A stretch of DNA of 26,807 nucleotides from an uncultured Lachnospiraceae bacterium (GTDB lineage Bacteria > Bacillota > Clostridia > Lachnospirales > Lachnospiraceae): NCBI GenBank assembly GCA_910585465.1, contig CAJUEW010000028.1, forward strand, positions 1 through 26,807. Direction: 5' to 3'. How positions within the stretch are numbered: the stretch's first letter is position 1; the number at the start of each line of letters is the position of its first letter. Of this stretch, positions 7,509 through 15,867 are shown piece by piece. A program made the position numbers and the translations under genes. Under the pieces are notes generated by a model. That model was not told the origin of the DNA and made no database searches. It saw only the letters and a program-made list of their open reading frames with translations.

Positions 7509-7571
7509 TTGACGGGTGCCTTTTTGTGTATTATACTGCAACCACAATGATTAAACAAGTGCTTAATCATT
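7509..7571. promoter_or_regulatory. Divergent promoters with an ArsR-type operator
   Basis: Rightward promoter: TTGACG (7509-7514), 17-base spacer, TATACT (7532-7537). Leftward promoter: TTGTTT (complement of 7553-7558), 17-base spacer, TATAAT (complement of 7530-7535). A perfect inverted repeat AATGATTAA-N8-TTAATCATT spans 7546-7571. It covers the leftward -35 box and the likely rightward start point, so one bound ArsR dimer could shut both. The two -10 boxes share the bases ATTATACT, the same arrangement as at 903-910. Confidence 0.75.
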
Positions 7572-7609
7572 AAATTAAAAAACAGAAAATAGCAAGGAGG
7601 ACTTTTTCG

Positions 7610-7828
7610 ATGAAGAAGACTTACAAGATTGAGGTAGACTGCGCCAACTGTGCAAACCTGATGGAGGATGCGGCCCGTAAGACCGCCGGCGTACAGAGCG
7701 CAACCGTCAATTTTATGACACAGAAGATGATCGTGGAATTTGACGAGGGGCAGGAGCCGAAGGATGTTATGAAGAACGTGTTGGATGCCTGCAAGAAAGT
7801 GGAGCCGGACTGCGAGATTTTCCTTTAA
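7610..7828 (+). CDS. Free-standing HMA (heavy-metal-associated) metal carrier
   Basis: A 72-residue ferredoxin-like HMA domain. The metal site is VDCANCANLMED, with Cys11 and Cys14 in a CxxC loop of the form found at the start of CadA/ZntA efflux ATPases (DCANCA), not the GMxCxxC of copper chaperones. AAGGAGG at 7594-7600 is well placed. It probably passes zinc, cadmium or lead to the ATPase encoded next, which has no HMA domain. A 216-base gap with an inverted-repeat element separates the two genes. It is the first gene under the ArsR-controlled promoter. Confidence 0.88.
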   Translation: MKKTYKIEVDCANCANLMEDAARKTAGVQSATVNFMTQKMIVEFDEGQEPKDVMKNVLDACKKVEPDCEIFL

Positions 7829-7848
7829 GCGGCAGCTGCCAGTGATGG

Positions 7849-7994
7849 AATGACACCCTTAAAATGCACCGCTGCAATTTATACTGCACATTAGACAGAG
7901 TTACAGTCAGGCGATATAACGAAAGGCCGCCAGCCATATTATTGACTTGAACAGGTTGATAAATACTGGCGGCCTTGAGTATAGGGGTGTCATT
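7849..7994. repeat. Nested inverted repeat between HMA and ATPase genes (MITE-like)
   Basis: Outer arms AATGACACCC (from 7849) and GGGTGTCATT (to 7994) enclose about 146 bases. Inside lie the perfect 11-base arms AAGGCCGCCAG (7923-7933) and CTGGCGGCCTT (7966-7976), 32 bases apart. No reading frame is supported within. The terminal repeats and small size suggest a miniature non-autonomous transposable element. The inner hairpin could also act as an attenuator between the HMA and ATPase genes. No clear target-site duplication is visible. Confidence 0.5.
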
Positions 7995-8007
7995 TTTACC
8001 AATAACA

Positions 8008-8020
8008 ATTAAACAATTAA
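8008..8020. promoter_or_regulatory. Possible second ArsR site upstream of the ATPase gene
   Basis: ATTAAACAA at 8008-8016 repeats the left half of the operator at 7550-7558, and TTAA-ACAA-TTAA forms a short symmetric element. It lies 25 bases before the ATPase start and just upstream of AAAGGAGA (8031-8038). A weak copy of the operator is the simplest reading, but the region is AT-rich and chance is possible. Confidence 0.3.
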
Positions 8021-8044
8021 GTATATTTTGAAAGGAGATTTACT

Positions 8045-10060
8045 ATGCAGGAATTAGTGATAAGCATACTGCTTACTGTGGTTATCATAATGGCTGTGGC
8101 GCTTCTTCTTTTTGTCGGCAGCCGCAAAGACGGTATGACAAGAAAGCAACGGGTTATGATGGTTCGGATTTTAATCAGTGCCGGAATCTTACTGGCACTC
8201 CAGTTTATTTCCGCAGAGATGTTTGATACAGTTGATGGGTATTTATTCCCCTCCGCAGGAAGATGGCTTCGTTTTGCGTGCTATCTGATTGATTATCTGA
8301 TTATCGGATATGACATTCTGAAGAAAGCTGCAAAGGGCATTAAAAACCGTCAGGTATTTGACGAGAGTTTTCTGATGGCAGTGGCTACGATTGGTGCAAT
8401 GGCGCTGGCTATTTATGAGAATGGCGAGTATCTGGAAGCCATTGCCGTTATGCTGTTTTATCAGATTGGCGAGTGGTTCCAAGGCTATGCGGTTGGTAAG
8501 AGCCGCCGCAATATCAGCAACCTGATGGATATCCGGCCCGATTATGCGAATGTAGAGAGTAATGGAAAGTTAGAGCAGGTAGACCCGGATGAAGTAGGAA
8601 TTGGCAGCGTGATTGTTGTTCAGCCGGGAGAAAAAGTGCCGATTGACGGCAATGTAGTTGAGGGCGCTTCCAGCCTGAATACCAGCGCATTAACCGGGGA
8701 AAGCCTGCCCAGGGAGGCAAAGGTCGGTGATGAAGTAATCAGCGGATGTATCAGTATGACCGGTGTGTTGAAAATACAGACAACAAAAGAGTTTGGGGAA
8801 TCCACCGTTTCAAAGATTTTGGATTTGGTGGAAAATGCAAGTTCCCGCAAATCCAAATCAGAGGATTTTATCTCGAAGTTTGCAAGAATCTATACCCCGG
8901 CTGTCTGCTATGCGGCATTGGTGCTGGCATTCCTCCCCCCTGTTGTCCGTATGCTTTTTATGGGACTGTCGGCAGATTGGGGTGTGTGGATTTACCGGGC
9001 GTTGACATTCCTTGTCATTAGCTGCCCTTGCGCGCTTGTTATCAGTATTCCTTTAAGTTTCTTTGCGGGAATCGGTGGCGCAAGCAAGGAGGGCGTGTTG
9101 GTAAAAGGTTCCAACTATCTGGAAATCCTCTCCCAGACAAAATATGTTGTTTTTGACAAAACCGGAACTATGACAAAGGGTGTCTTTGAAGTAAATGGGA
9201 TTCATCATTCTACCATAGGGAATGAAAAATTGTTAGAGTATGCTGCTTTTGCAGAAAGCGCTTCTTCCCACCCCATCAGCAAGAGCTTACAGCGGGCATA
9301 TGGGAAAGAAATTGACAGAAGCCGTGTATCAGATATACAGGAAATCAGCGGAAATGGCGTAACTGCAAAGGTAGACGGCATGGAGGTTGCAGCCGGAAAT
9401 GACAAACTGATGAAACACCTGAACATTCCTTATCAGGACTGCCATCAGACCGGAACGATTATTCACATGGCAATCAACGGGAAATATGCAGGGCATATTG
9501 TGATTTCCGATATTATCAAACCTCATTCGAAAGCGGCGATTGCGGAATTAAAGAAAGCAGGCGTAGAAAAATGCGTCATGCTGACGGGCGATGCAAAGAA
9601 AGTGGCAAATCAGGTTGCTTCCTCTCTTGGGATTGACGAGGTTTACAGCGAACTTCTGCCAGCAGATAAGGTTGAAAAAGTGGAAGAACTTCTGCGGGTG
9701 AAACTGGGCAAGGCAAAGCTGGCATTTGTGGGTGACGGTATCAATGACGCCCCGGTTCTTTCCAGAGCGGATATTGGTATCGCTATGGGGGCAATGGGTT
9801 CCGATGCGGCAATCGAAGCGGCGGATATTGTGTTGATGGATGATGATCCGATTAAGATTGCAAAAGCAATCAAAATTTCAAGAAAATGTCTGCGGATTGT
9901 TTATCAGAATATTACAATGGCGCTTGTTGTGAAATTCGCCTGCCTTGCATTAGGGGCTGTGGGAATTGCAAATATGTATCTGGCGATTTTCGCAGATGTG
10001 GGCGTTATGATTCTTGCGGTGCTGAATGCAATCCGTTGTCTGTTTGTGAAAAAGCTGTAA
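8045..10060 (+). CDS. cadA: P1B-type heavy-metal efflux ATPase (Zn/Cd/Pb; CadA/ZntA-like)
   Basis: This 671-residue membrane pump exports soft divalent cations at the cost of ATP. Motifs in order: TGES actuator loop (217-220), SCPC transmembrane metal site (CPC at 327-329), phosphorylation motif DKTGTMT with D371, HP locus in SSHPIS, and hinge motif GDGINDAP (563-570). A conserved Lys in the seventh helix (ALVVKFACLALG) and an Asp in the eighth (IFADVGVMIL) are hallmarks of the Zn/Cd/Pb subgroup rather than of copper pumps. It lacks the N-terminal HMA domain that CadA normally has; that domain is supplied by the separate gene at 7610. The N-terminus starts directly with membrane helices. The start is backed by AAAGGAGA. 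Exact metal preference cannot be read from sequence. Confidence 0.92.
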   Translation: MQELVISILLTVVIIMAVALLLFVGSRKDGMTRKQRVMMVRILISAGILLALQFISAEMFDTVDGYLFPSAGRWLRFACYLIDYLIIGYDILKKAAKGIKNRQVFDESFLMAVATIGAMALAIYENGEYLEAIAVMLFYQIGEWFQGYAVGKSRRNISNLMDIRPDYANVESNGKLEQVDPDEVGIGSVIVVQPGEKVPIDGNVVEGASSLNTSALTGESLPREAKVGDEVISGCISMTGVLKIQTTKEFGESTVSKILDLVENASSRKSKSEDFISKFARIYTPAVCYAALVLAFLPPVVRMLFMGLSADWGVWIYRALTFLVISCPCALVISIPLSFFAGIGGASKEGVLVKGSNYLEILSQTKYVVFDKTGTMTKGVFEVNGIHHSTIGNEKLLEYAAFAESASSHPISKSLQRAYGKEIDRSRVSDIQEISGNGVTAKVDGMEVAAGNDKLMKHLNIPYQDCHQTGTIIHMAINGKYAGHIVISDIIKPHSKAAIAELKKAGVEKCVMLTGDAKKVANQVASSLGIDEVYSELLPADKVEKVEELLRVKLGKAKLAFVGDGINDAPVLSRADIGIAMGAMGSDAAIEAADIVLMDDDPIKIAKAIKISRKCLRIVYQNITMALVVKFACLALGAVGIANMYLAIFADVGVMILAVLNAIRCLFVKKL

Positions 10061-10074
10061 GAAAGGAGGAGCCT

Positions 10075-10359
10075 TTGGCAGAATATCAGGTCAGTCAAAT
10101 TTATGACGGGCTGAAAGAAGGTGATTTATACATTCTTACGGAATTTTTTAAGATGCTGGGGAACCCTGCCCGTATTCGTATCCTGCTTCTTTTAATGGGG
10201 CAGGGTGCGAATGTCCGTGATCTGGCAGAACAGCCCTGGAATGTCCCGGTCTGCGGTGCGGTCAAGAGCAAAAAGTATATTTATTATCGCTGTCCTACCA
10301 GAAAAAAGCACGACGGTGAATACTCCATCGTGTTGCGGGAAGATGAACTGGCGCCCTGA
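10075..10359 (+). pseudogene. Truncated ArsR gene fused to a serine-recombinase-like tail
   Basis: The frame starts at TTG 10075 behind AAAGGAGG (10062-10069), 14 bases after the ATPase stop. The first 50 or so residues are ArsR-like (FFKMLGNPARIRILLLLM, then NVRDLAEQ), but the sequence breaks off before the recognition helix. The remaining part reads KSKKYIYYRCPTRKKHDG, then EYSIVLREDEL. It looks like the zinc-ribbon end of a large serine recombinase (YYxCxTxKxxxxCSxxxIxEDxL) with one expected Cys replaced by Tyr. I therefore read it as a chimera left by a deletion joining an ArsR gene to an old integrative element. It is unlikely to bind DNA. The recombinase match is by eye. Confidence 0.55.
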
Positions 10360-10468
10360 ACTTCTACAATGCTGCGGCAGCTGGGGAGGTTGGAATTTTC
10401 TTGAAAAACTTTTGTCTTGTGTTTGACATATGGGTGGCAAATGACGTGCAAACGGTTCCCAAAGGGCC

Positions 10469-10581
10469 ATTATATGTGAGATACCTGCAGAAAGGAGTAT
10501 TGCAGCTGCAGGATTAGAGACAGAGAGCTTTTTGAACATATTACTGAATCTGCTGATTTTTTGGAAAAAAATGAAAGGTAA
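10469..10581 (+). pseudogene. Decayed 3' fragment of a second cooC-like gene
   Basis: The first 47 bases match 5378-5424 of the intact second cooC gene at 43 positions by eye count. They encode CEIPAERSIAAAGL, against CEIPAEKSIASAGL in the intact protein. After that a net loss of 10 bases shifts the frame, and the end re-aligns as ADFLEKNER followed by a stop (intact: ADFLEKCDR). No 5' part of the gene is present. The rest of the 10360-10723 gap holds no supported gene. The fragment shows that another cooC copy once stood here, either a duplicate of the operon's gene or a close paralog. Confidence 0.75.
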
Positions 10582-10616
10582 AAGGCTTTGCTGTCCAGGT
10601 TAAATAGAACATATTC

Positions 10617-10688
10617 ATGATATCTTTATATTGTAATTGCAGTTATATAAAGTACATGATATGTTATTATGGAAAGAGATATTATAAT
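10617..10688. promoter_or_regulatory. Upstream regulatory region of the LytTR/GHKL operon
   Basis: The AT-rich region holds an inverted repeat CTTTATAT (10624-10631) and ATATAAAG (10645-10652). It is flanked by two direct copies of CATGATAT (10617-10624 and 10655-10662), 38 bases apart. A TATAAT at 10683-10688 may be a -10 box, without a clear -35. The symmetric and repeated parts are plausible binding sites for the response regulator encoded next, since LytTR proteins often bind paired sites upstream of their own operon. Confidence 0.35.
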
Positions 10689-10723
10689 TACAGGCAGTAA
10701 TAAAGAGAGAAGGTGCACATGAT

Positions 10724-11428
10724 ATGATACATATTGCTATAGTGGAAGACGAGCCATTGTATGTGCAGCAGCTTCAGCAGTTTGTCAAACATTATGAAGA
10801 AGAACGGAAGAAACAGATAAAGATAACCATCTTTTCAGACGGGGAAGACATTACAGAAAATTATAAGGGAGATTTTGATATCATTCTTATGGACATCCAG
10901 ATGCGGTTTATGGATGGTATGACTGCGGCGGAGAAAATACGGGCACTGGATCATGAAGTAATCATCATGTTCATCACCAACATGACCCAATACGCAGTAA
11001 AAGGGTATGAAGTAGACGCCATGGATTATGTGTTAAAACCAGTAGAATATTTTGCATTTTCCCAAAAGCTGGATAAAGCCATAGGACGGCTGAAAAAACA
11101 GGAGGAAGCCTGCATCATGGTTCCGACCGCAGACGGGGTTCAGAAGTTAATGGTATCTGATATCTACTACATCGAAAGCCAGGGACACAATGCCAGATAC
11201 CGGACGACAAAGGGGGATTTTCTGTCGAGGGCAGCGCTGAAAGAACTGGAGGGATCCGTAGAAAAACATGGATTTTTCCGCTGTGGGAAAGGCTATCTGG
11301 TCAATATGCGCCGGGTAGACGGTGTTTCCGGGAATGACTGCGTCGTATTTGGAGAGAAGATTCCGATCAGTCGGATGAAGAAAAAGGCGTTTATGGAATG
11401 TCTGATCCGGTACATGAATGAGGGGTAA
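10724..11428 (+). CDS. LytTR-family response regulator
   Basis: A 234-residue regulator of the AgrA/LytR type. The receiver domain (about 1-120) has the acidic pair in IVEDE (residues 6-10), the phosphoacceptor D57 in IILMDIQM, and K105 in YVLKPVEYF. The LytTR DNA-binding domain follows (about 135-230), with the characteristic VSDIYYIESQGHNARY and KGYLVNMRRVDGV stretches. AGAAGG upstream serves the ATG at 10724. The sensor kinase gene follows at once. Which genes it controls is not shown; the glycosidase genes behind it are candidates by position only. Confidence 0.92.
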   Translation: MIHIAIVEDEPLYVQQLQQFVKHYEEERKKQIKITIFSDGEDITENYKGDFDIILMDIQMRFMDGMTAAEKIRALDHEVIIMFITNMTQYAVKGYEVDAMDYVLKPVEYFAFSQKLDKAIGRLKKQEEACIMVPTADGVQKLMVSDIYYIESQGHNARYRTTKGDFLSRAALKELEGSVEKHGFFRCGKGYLVNMRRVDGVSGNDCVVFGEKIPISRMKKKAFMECLIRYMNEG

Positions 11429-11432
11429 GGAG

Positions 11433-12740
11433 ATGGAATTCTATCAGGATATACCAAGGATCTGTACGGCGATTGCCGAGTGGGGAGCCTGCGCGGCATA
11501 TTTGTATCTGCTCAAAATAGAAAAAATGAAGTCCGTTTCTTTTTGGTTGGTCAGCAGCCTTGTTCTGGCGGTTCAGATTGTATTTCTGGTGGCTACTGCC
11601 AACGTTCCGATTATTTTCTGGAACCCCTGCATGGCTGCCGCCGCAGGCATTATGTTTTTCTATCTGCTGTGGGGCGGGGAGATGTCTCTGTATGGCGCAT
11701 GGTACTGCTGTGCGAGAGCTTTTCTGCTGGCGGAATTTACGGCTTCTTTGGACTGGCAGATATTCACCTTCTTCCAGGCAGGCGGCTATGGGTGTCTTTG
11801 GCTGCAGATTCTCCTGTTTGCGCTCATCTATTTTGCCTGTTTTTGGCTTACGATCCGCCTGGAACGTCCGTTTCTGACGCAGGAATATATCCGGCAGCTG
11901 ACCGTAAAAGAGGGGCTGGCGGCAACGGGCATTGTAGTTTGTATTTTTGCTTTCAGCAATCTGAGCTTTATATACAGCGGCATCCCTTTTACCAGTGATT
12001 TCCGGGCAGACATTTTTACCATCCGGACGCTGGTTGATTTTGGGGGAATGATGGTTCTGTATGTGTATCAGAGCCGGGTTTGTGAATATATCGCAGAACA
12101 TGAATTGTCTTCCATGAATGCAGTTCTGAAGAGTCAGTATGACCAGTACCGCAATTATCAGGACAGCCTGGATTTGATTCATCTGAAATATCATGATCTG
12201 AAACATCAGATTACTGCGCTTCGGGCGGAAACGGACGAGGAACGGCGCAGGAAATGGCTGGATGCCATGGAGGAAGAGGTCCATGCCTTTGAAACCATGA
12301 ATAAAACCGGAAACCAGGTACTGGACACGCTTCTTGCCGCAAAAGCCTTTCACTGCAGAAAGCACAACATACAGATTACCTGTGTCGCAGATGGAAAACT
12401 GCTGGATTTCATGCATGTGACCGATATCTGCTCCATGTTCGGCAATGCCCTGGATAATGCCATTGAGCATGTAATTATGCTTCCAGAAGAAGAAAAAAGG
12501 CTGATTCATGTGTCGGTTTCCGCAAAAAAGAGTTTTGTTTTTATAAAAATAGAAAATTATTGTGAAGAAGAAATCGTAAAAGACGAAAACCGGCTGATTG
12601 CTACTACAAAAGCGGACAGAAAAAATCATGGTTTTGGGCTTCGCAGCATCTATGCTGCAGCTGAAAAATATGGAGGCAGTGCGGATATTTCACAGGAAAA
12701 TAACTGGTTTGAATTAAAGATTTTAATGCCCAGAGACTGA
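11433..12740 (+). CDS. GHKL-domain sensor histidine kinase (AgrC-like)
   Basis: About 435 residues. The first 215 or so form six or seven hydrophobic membrane helices. The cytoplasmic part has the phosphoacceptor region LKYHDLKHQI with H254, the N-box FGNALDNAIEHV near 337-348, and the G-box NHGFGLRSIY. This arrangement (polytopic sensor, degenerate H-box, GHKL ATPase) is that of AgrC/ComD-type kinases, which often sense peptides; the signal here is unknown. A start at 11418 is also possible and would overlap the regulator's stop by 11 bases. I prefer 11433 because GAGG at 11420-11423 is at the better distance. It ends in a terminator that contains the stop codon. Confidence 0.88.
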   Translation: MEFYQDIPRICTAIAEWGACAAYLYLLKIEKMKSVSFWLVSSLVLAVQIVFLVATANVPIIFWNPCMAAAAGIMFFYLLWGGEMSLYGAWYCCARAFLLAEFTASLDWQIFTFFQAGGYGCLWLQILLFALIYFACFWLTIRLERPFLTQEYIRQLTVKEGLAATGIVVCIFAFSNLSFIYSGIPFTSDFRADIFTIRTLVDFGGMMVLYVYQSRVCEYIAEHELSSMNAVLKSQYDQYRNYQDSLDLIHLKYHDLKHQITALRAETDEERRRKWLDAMEEEVHAFETMNKTGNQVLDTLLAAKAFHCRKHNIQITCVADGKLLDFMHVTDICSMFGNALDNAIEHVIMLPEEEKRLIHVSVSAKKSFVFIKIENYCEEEIVKDENRLIATTKADRKNHGFGLRSIYAAAEKYGGSADISQENNWFELKILMPRD

Positions 12741-12758
12741 TGCAGCCTCTGGGTTTTT
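12729..12758 (+). terminator. Intrinsic terminator of the two-component operon
   Basis: CCCAGAG (12729-12735) pairs with CTCTGGG (12747-12753), followed by TTTTTGTTTT. The kinase stop codon lies in the loop. It separates the two-component genes from the glycosidase genes. Confidence 0.8.
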
Positions 12759-12848
12759 GTTTTCATCCGGCCTGCAGAGAAAAAGAGAGCTGCATTTCAT
12801 GCCGTATATCTGTATCTTATGCCAAAGCACGCACAAAACAGGAATAAG

Positions 12849-12857
12849 TGATATAGT
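12849..12857 (+). promoter_or_regulatory. Possible extended -10 promoter for the GH3 genes
   Basis: TGATATAGT has the TGn extension and a near-consensus -10 box. No good -35 box was found. It lies about 85 bases before the first GH3 start in a 200-base gap that has no other supported feature. Confidence 0.3.
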
Positions 12858-12941
12858 AACTTCACTGAATAAAAAGCAGCCGGGAACTGGCCAGACGGAT
12901 GCGGATGAAAACGAAAAGAAATGAGATCAGGAGGAGAAGAA

Positions 12942-15803
12942 ATGATCAGTGTTGAAATGGAAGATGTCCTTGCCGTCCTTCAGCTGTGCAAACCCTATAT
13001 TATAGGAATCATAACCGCACTGGTGGTTGGCATCGCAGCAATGGTTACAAGCCGTAACATGTCTAAAAGCCGGAAATTTCTGGTGAGAGGAGAAGCCGCA
13101 GTGTCCGTGCTGCTGGCAATCGTGATTTGCGTAAATATGATCTGTTTTGGGCCGATGTCTACACTGATTGGCCTGGCCATGGGTAATGGAACTCTAAACG
13201 AGGAAACGAATGCAGAAGCTGCAAAAACAGCAGAAGAGATTATGGAAGAGGGAATTGTCCTTCTGGAAAATGACGGACTTCTTCCTTTGGACGGAGTAGA
13301 GAACCTGAACCTGTTTGGTTGGGAATCCATCAATCCGGCCTATGGGGGAGCCGGCTCCGGCGGCATCAATGATCTGTACGAAATCGTGAGTCTGACAAAA
13401 GGATTGGAAAATGCAGGATTTGCAGTGAACCAGGAGTTGGTTGATTTCTATAACAGTTATGGTTCCGACAAGCCGGAGATGTCGATCCAGAAGCAAAGCT
13501 GGACACTGCCGGAGCCGACAGCGACTTCTTACAGTGAAGAATTACTGCAGAACGCCAGAGATTTTTCCGATGTGGCAGTCATTGTGCTTTCCCGAAAAGC
13601 GGGAGAAGGCCATAATGACATTCCTATGGATGTAAGCAGGGCATCTTATGACGATAATTCAACAGAATACAAAGATTTTCCAGATGGAGAGCATTATCTG
13701 ACTCTCTCTCAAACAGAAAAAGATATGGTGGAACTGGTCTGCTCCAATTTTGAAGAGGTTGTCGTTCTTTATAACGGCGCCAACCAGTTTGAACTTGGGT
13801 TTGTGGACGAATATGAATCCATCAAAGCAGTGGTGTGGTGCCCCGGAACCGGAAATGTGGGATTCAATGCCCTGGGGAAGATCTTCCGTGGAGAGATCAG
13901 TCCATCCGGAAGGACGCCGGATACCTTTATGTACGATATGACTGCAGCGCCCTGGTGGAACAATGGAGAGAAAAGAGATTATTCTAATCTGGCAGACTTG
14001 GCGGTGGAGGGCATGAACGCCGGAACGCCCCAGATATATGCACCCTCTTTCACGAATTATGTAGAAGGAATCTATGTAGGCTATCGTTTTTATGAAACTG
14101 CGGCGGAAGAAGGCATCCTGGACTACGACAAGGCTGTGCAGTATCCCTTTGGCTATGGCTTAAGTTATACTACATTTGAACAGAAGATGGGAGAACTGAA
14201 AGAACAGGACGGAGAGCTTTCCGTAGATGTAACCGTGACCAACACCGGAAATACTGCAGGCAAGGATGTGGTGGAACTTTATTACCATCCGCCTTATACC
14301 AATGGGGGAATTGAAAAGGCGTCCGTGAATCTGGCAGATTTTGCAAAGACCGATCTGCTGGAGCCGGGCGAGTCCCAGACAATAACCGTGACGGTTGCCA
14401 TCGAAGATATGGCTTCCTATGATTACCAGAAAGAAAAAGCCTATGTGTTGGAAGAAGGAGAATATCTGTTGTCTGTCAACAGCGATTCCCATACCATTCT
14501 GGATCAGAAAACCTATACGGTTGACCAGACAATCGTCTATCATGGAGATAACAAAAGAGCATCTGACGAAATAGCGGCAGTGAATGTATTTGAAGATGCG
14601 GCAGGCGATGTGACCTACCTGTCCAGAGCAGATGGATTCGCAAATCTGGCAGAAGCAACGAAAGCTCCGGTTACAACAGAGTTGGAAGAACCTTATGTGT
14701 CAGAATACCATCTGAACAGCAATTTTGATAAACGGACGTATCTGAATGACAATGACACTATGCCTGTTACCGGCGCGAAAAACGGTATGAAACTGGCTGA
14801 CCTGAGAGGAGCGGATTATGACGATCCAAGGTGGGAAACGCTTCTGGATCAGCTGACAGTAGACGAGATGGCGGAGATGATCGCCATGGCAGGATATCAG
14901 ACCGGAGCCATGGAGTCGGTAGGGAAAGTGGGAACCCTGGATTTTGACGGACCGGCGGCCATCAACAATAATTTTACCGGTGTGGGTTCCATGGGATTCC
15001 CCATTGAGGTAGTGATTGCCTCGACCTGGAACAAGGAGATGGCAAAGGCATGGGGAGAGAGCATGGGCAAGATGAGTCAGGAAATGGGCGCCCACGGCTG
15101 GTATGCACCAGGCATGAATACCCACAGAACGCCCTTTGGCGCCCGCAATTATGAGTATTTTTCCGAGGACGGCGTACTGGCCGGACAGATGGGTGCAAAC
15201 GCCGTGGCCGGAGCTATGGAATATGGAGTATATTCTTACATCAAGCATTACGCCCTGTATGAAGGCAACGGAAAAATGGTAAGCGTGTGGTCCAACGAGC
15301 AGGCTATCCGTGAGATTTACTTAAAGCCTTTTGAGATTTCTGTAAAAGAGGGCGGAGCTAATGCCGTTATGGTTTCCTGGAGTTTTCTGGGACATAAGTG
15401 GACTGGAGAAAACAGCGGCCTTTTAAATACGGTTCTCCGGGATGAATGGGGATTCCGCGGAATGGCGCTGACCGATTTCTTCCGCAACAACGGACATGGT
15501 TTTATGAACGCAGATGCTGCTTTGGCAAACGGCGTGGATGCCATGCTCTCTACCTTTGACGGAGAGGAAAACAATGTGGCAGACCCCAGCCATCCCACTT
15601 CGGTTCTTCAGATGCGAGGCGCCTGCAAAAATGTCATGTATACGGTAGTAAGCAGCTGGGCCTATGACGGCGATAACGTAAATGTGAGCATGGAAGGCTG
15701 GAAAAAGGCGGCAATCGCTGTGGATGCAGTTCTGGCTCTGGGACTGCTGGCTCTGGAAATTGTTATCATAAAAGGATATCAAAAACGGAAAAAAGAAATG
15801 TAA
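12942..15803 (+). CDS. Circularly permuted, membrane-anchored GH3 glycosidase
   Basis: A 953-residue family 3 glycoside hydrolase with its domains in permuted order. Two hydrophobic segments (about 15-35 and 50-72) come first. Then follows the alpha/beta sandwich domain, normally second, with probable acid/base E222 in KAGEGHNDIP. Next is the fibronectin III-like domain (YPFGYGLSYTTFE onward, about 405-530), and last the TIM barrel (about 625-900), with KHYALYEGNG and nucleophile D845 in ALTDFF. A further hydrophobic helix (about 923-945) and a basic tail end the protein. Permuted GH3 enzymes are known in ruminococci and relatives. The predicted anchors imply that it acts at the membrane, probably outside, on oligosaccharides. 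AGGAGGAG at 12928-12935 sets the start. The substrate cannot be deduced. Confidence 0.87.
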   Translation: MISVEMEDVLAVLQLCKPYIIGIITALVVGIAAMVTSRNMSKSRKFLVRGEAAVSVLLAIVICVNMICFGPMSTLIGLAMGNGTLNEETNAEAAKTAEEIMEEGIVLLENDGLLPLDGVENLNLFGWESINPAYGGAGSGGINDLYEIVSLTKGLENAGFAVNQELVDFYNSYGSDKPEMSIQKQSWTLPEPTATSYSEELLQNARDFSDVAVIVLSRKAGEGHNDIPMDVSRASYDDNSTEYKDFPDGEHYLTLSQTEKDMVELVCSNFEEVVVLYNGANQFELGFVDEYESIKAVVWCPGTGNVGFNALGKIFRGEISPSGRTPDTFMYDMTAAPWWNNGEKRDYSNLADLAVEGMNAGTPQIYAPSFTNYVEGIYVGYRFYETAAEEGILDYDKAVQYPFGYGLSYTTFEQKMGELKEQDGELSVDVTVTNTGNTAGKDVVELYYHPPYTNGGIEKASVNLADFAKTDLLEPGESQTITVTVAIEDMASYDYQKEKAYVLEEGEYLLSVNSDSHTILDQKTYTVDQTIVYHGDNKRASDEIAAVNVFEDAAGDVTYLSRADGFANLAEATKAPVTTELEEPYVSEYHLNSNFDKRTYLNDNDTMPVTGAKNGMKLADLRGADYDDPRWETLLDQLTVDEMAEMIAMAGYQTGAMESVGKVGTLDFDGPAAINNNFTGVGSMGFPIEVVIASTWNKEMAKAWGESMGKMSQEMGAHGWYAPGMNTHRTPFGARNYEYFSEDGVLAGQMGANAVAGAMEYGVYSYIKHYALYEGNGKMVSVWSNEQAIREIYLKPFEISVKEGGANAVMVSWSFLGHKWTGENSGLLNTVLRDEWGFRGMALTDFFRNNGHGFMNADAALANGVDAMLSTFDGEENNVADPSHPTSVLQMRGACKNVMYTVVSSWAYDGDNVNVSMEGWKKAAIAVDAVLALGLLALEIVIIKGYQKRKKEM

Positions 15804-15867
15804 AATGGATTCTGCGGGCGGGTACGCCTGCCCGCAGTCTCAGGTGATGAGAGAAGGGGAGAGGAAG

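Noticed and set aside
7610..7828. Copper chaperone (CopZ) for the small HMA protein
   Set aside because: The metal loop is DCANCA, as in Zn/Cd/Pb pumps, not GMxCxxC, and the ATPase also has Zn/Cd-type helix residues.
11391..12629. 412-codon minus-strand frame opposite the sensor kinase
   Set aside because: Composition is typical of antisense frames, and the kinase on the plus strand has clear H, N and G boxes.
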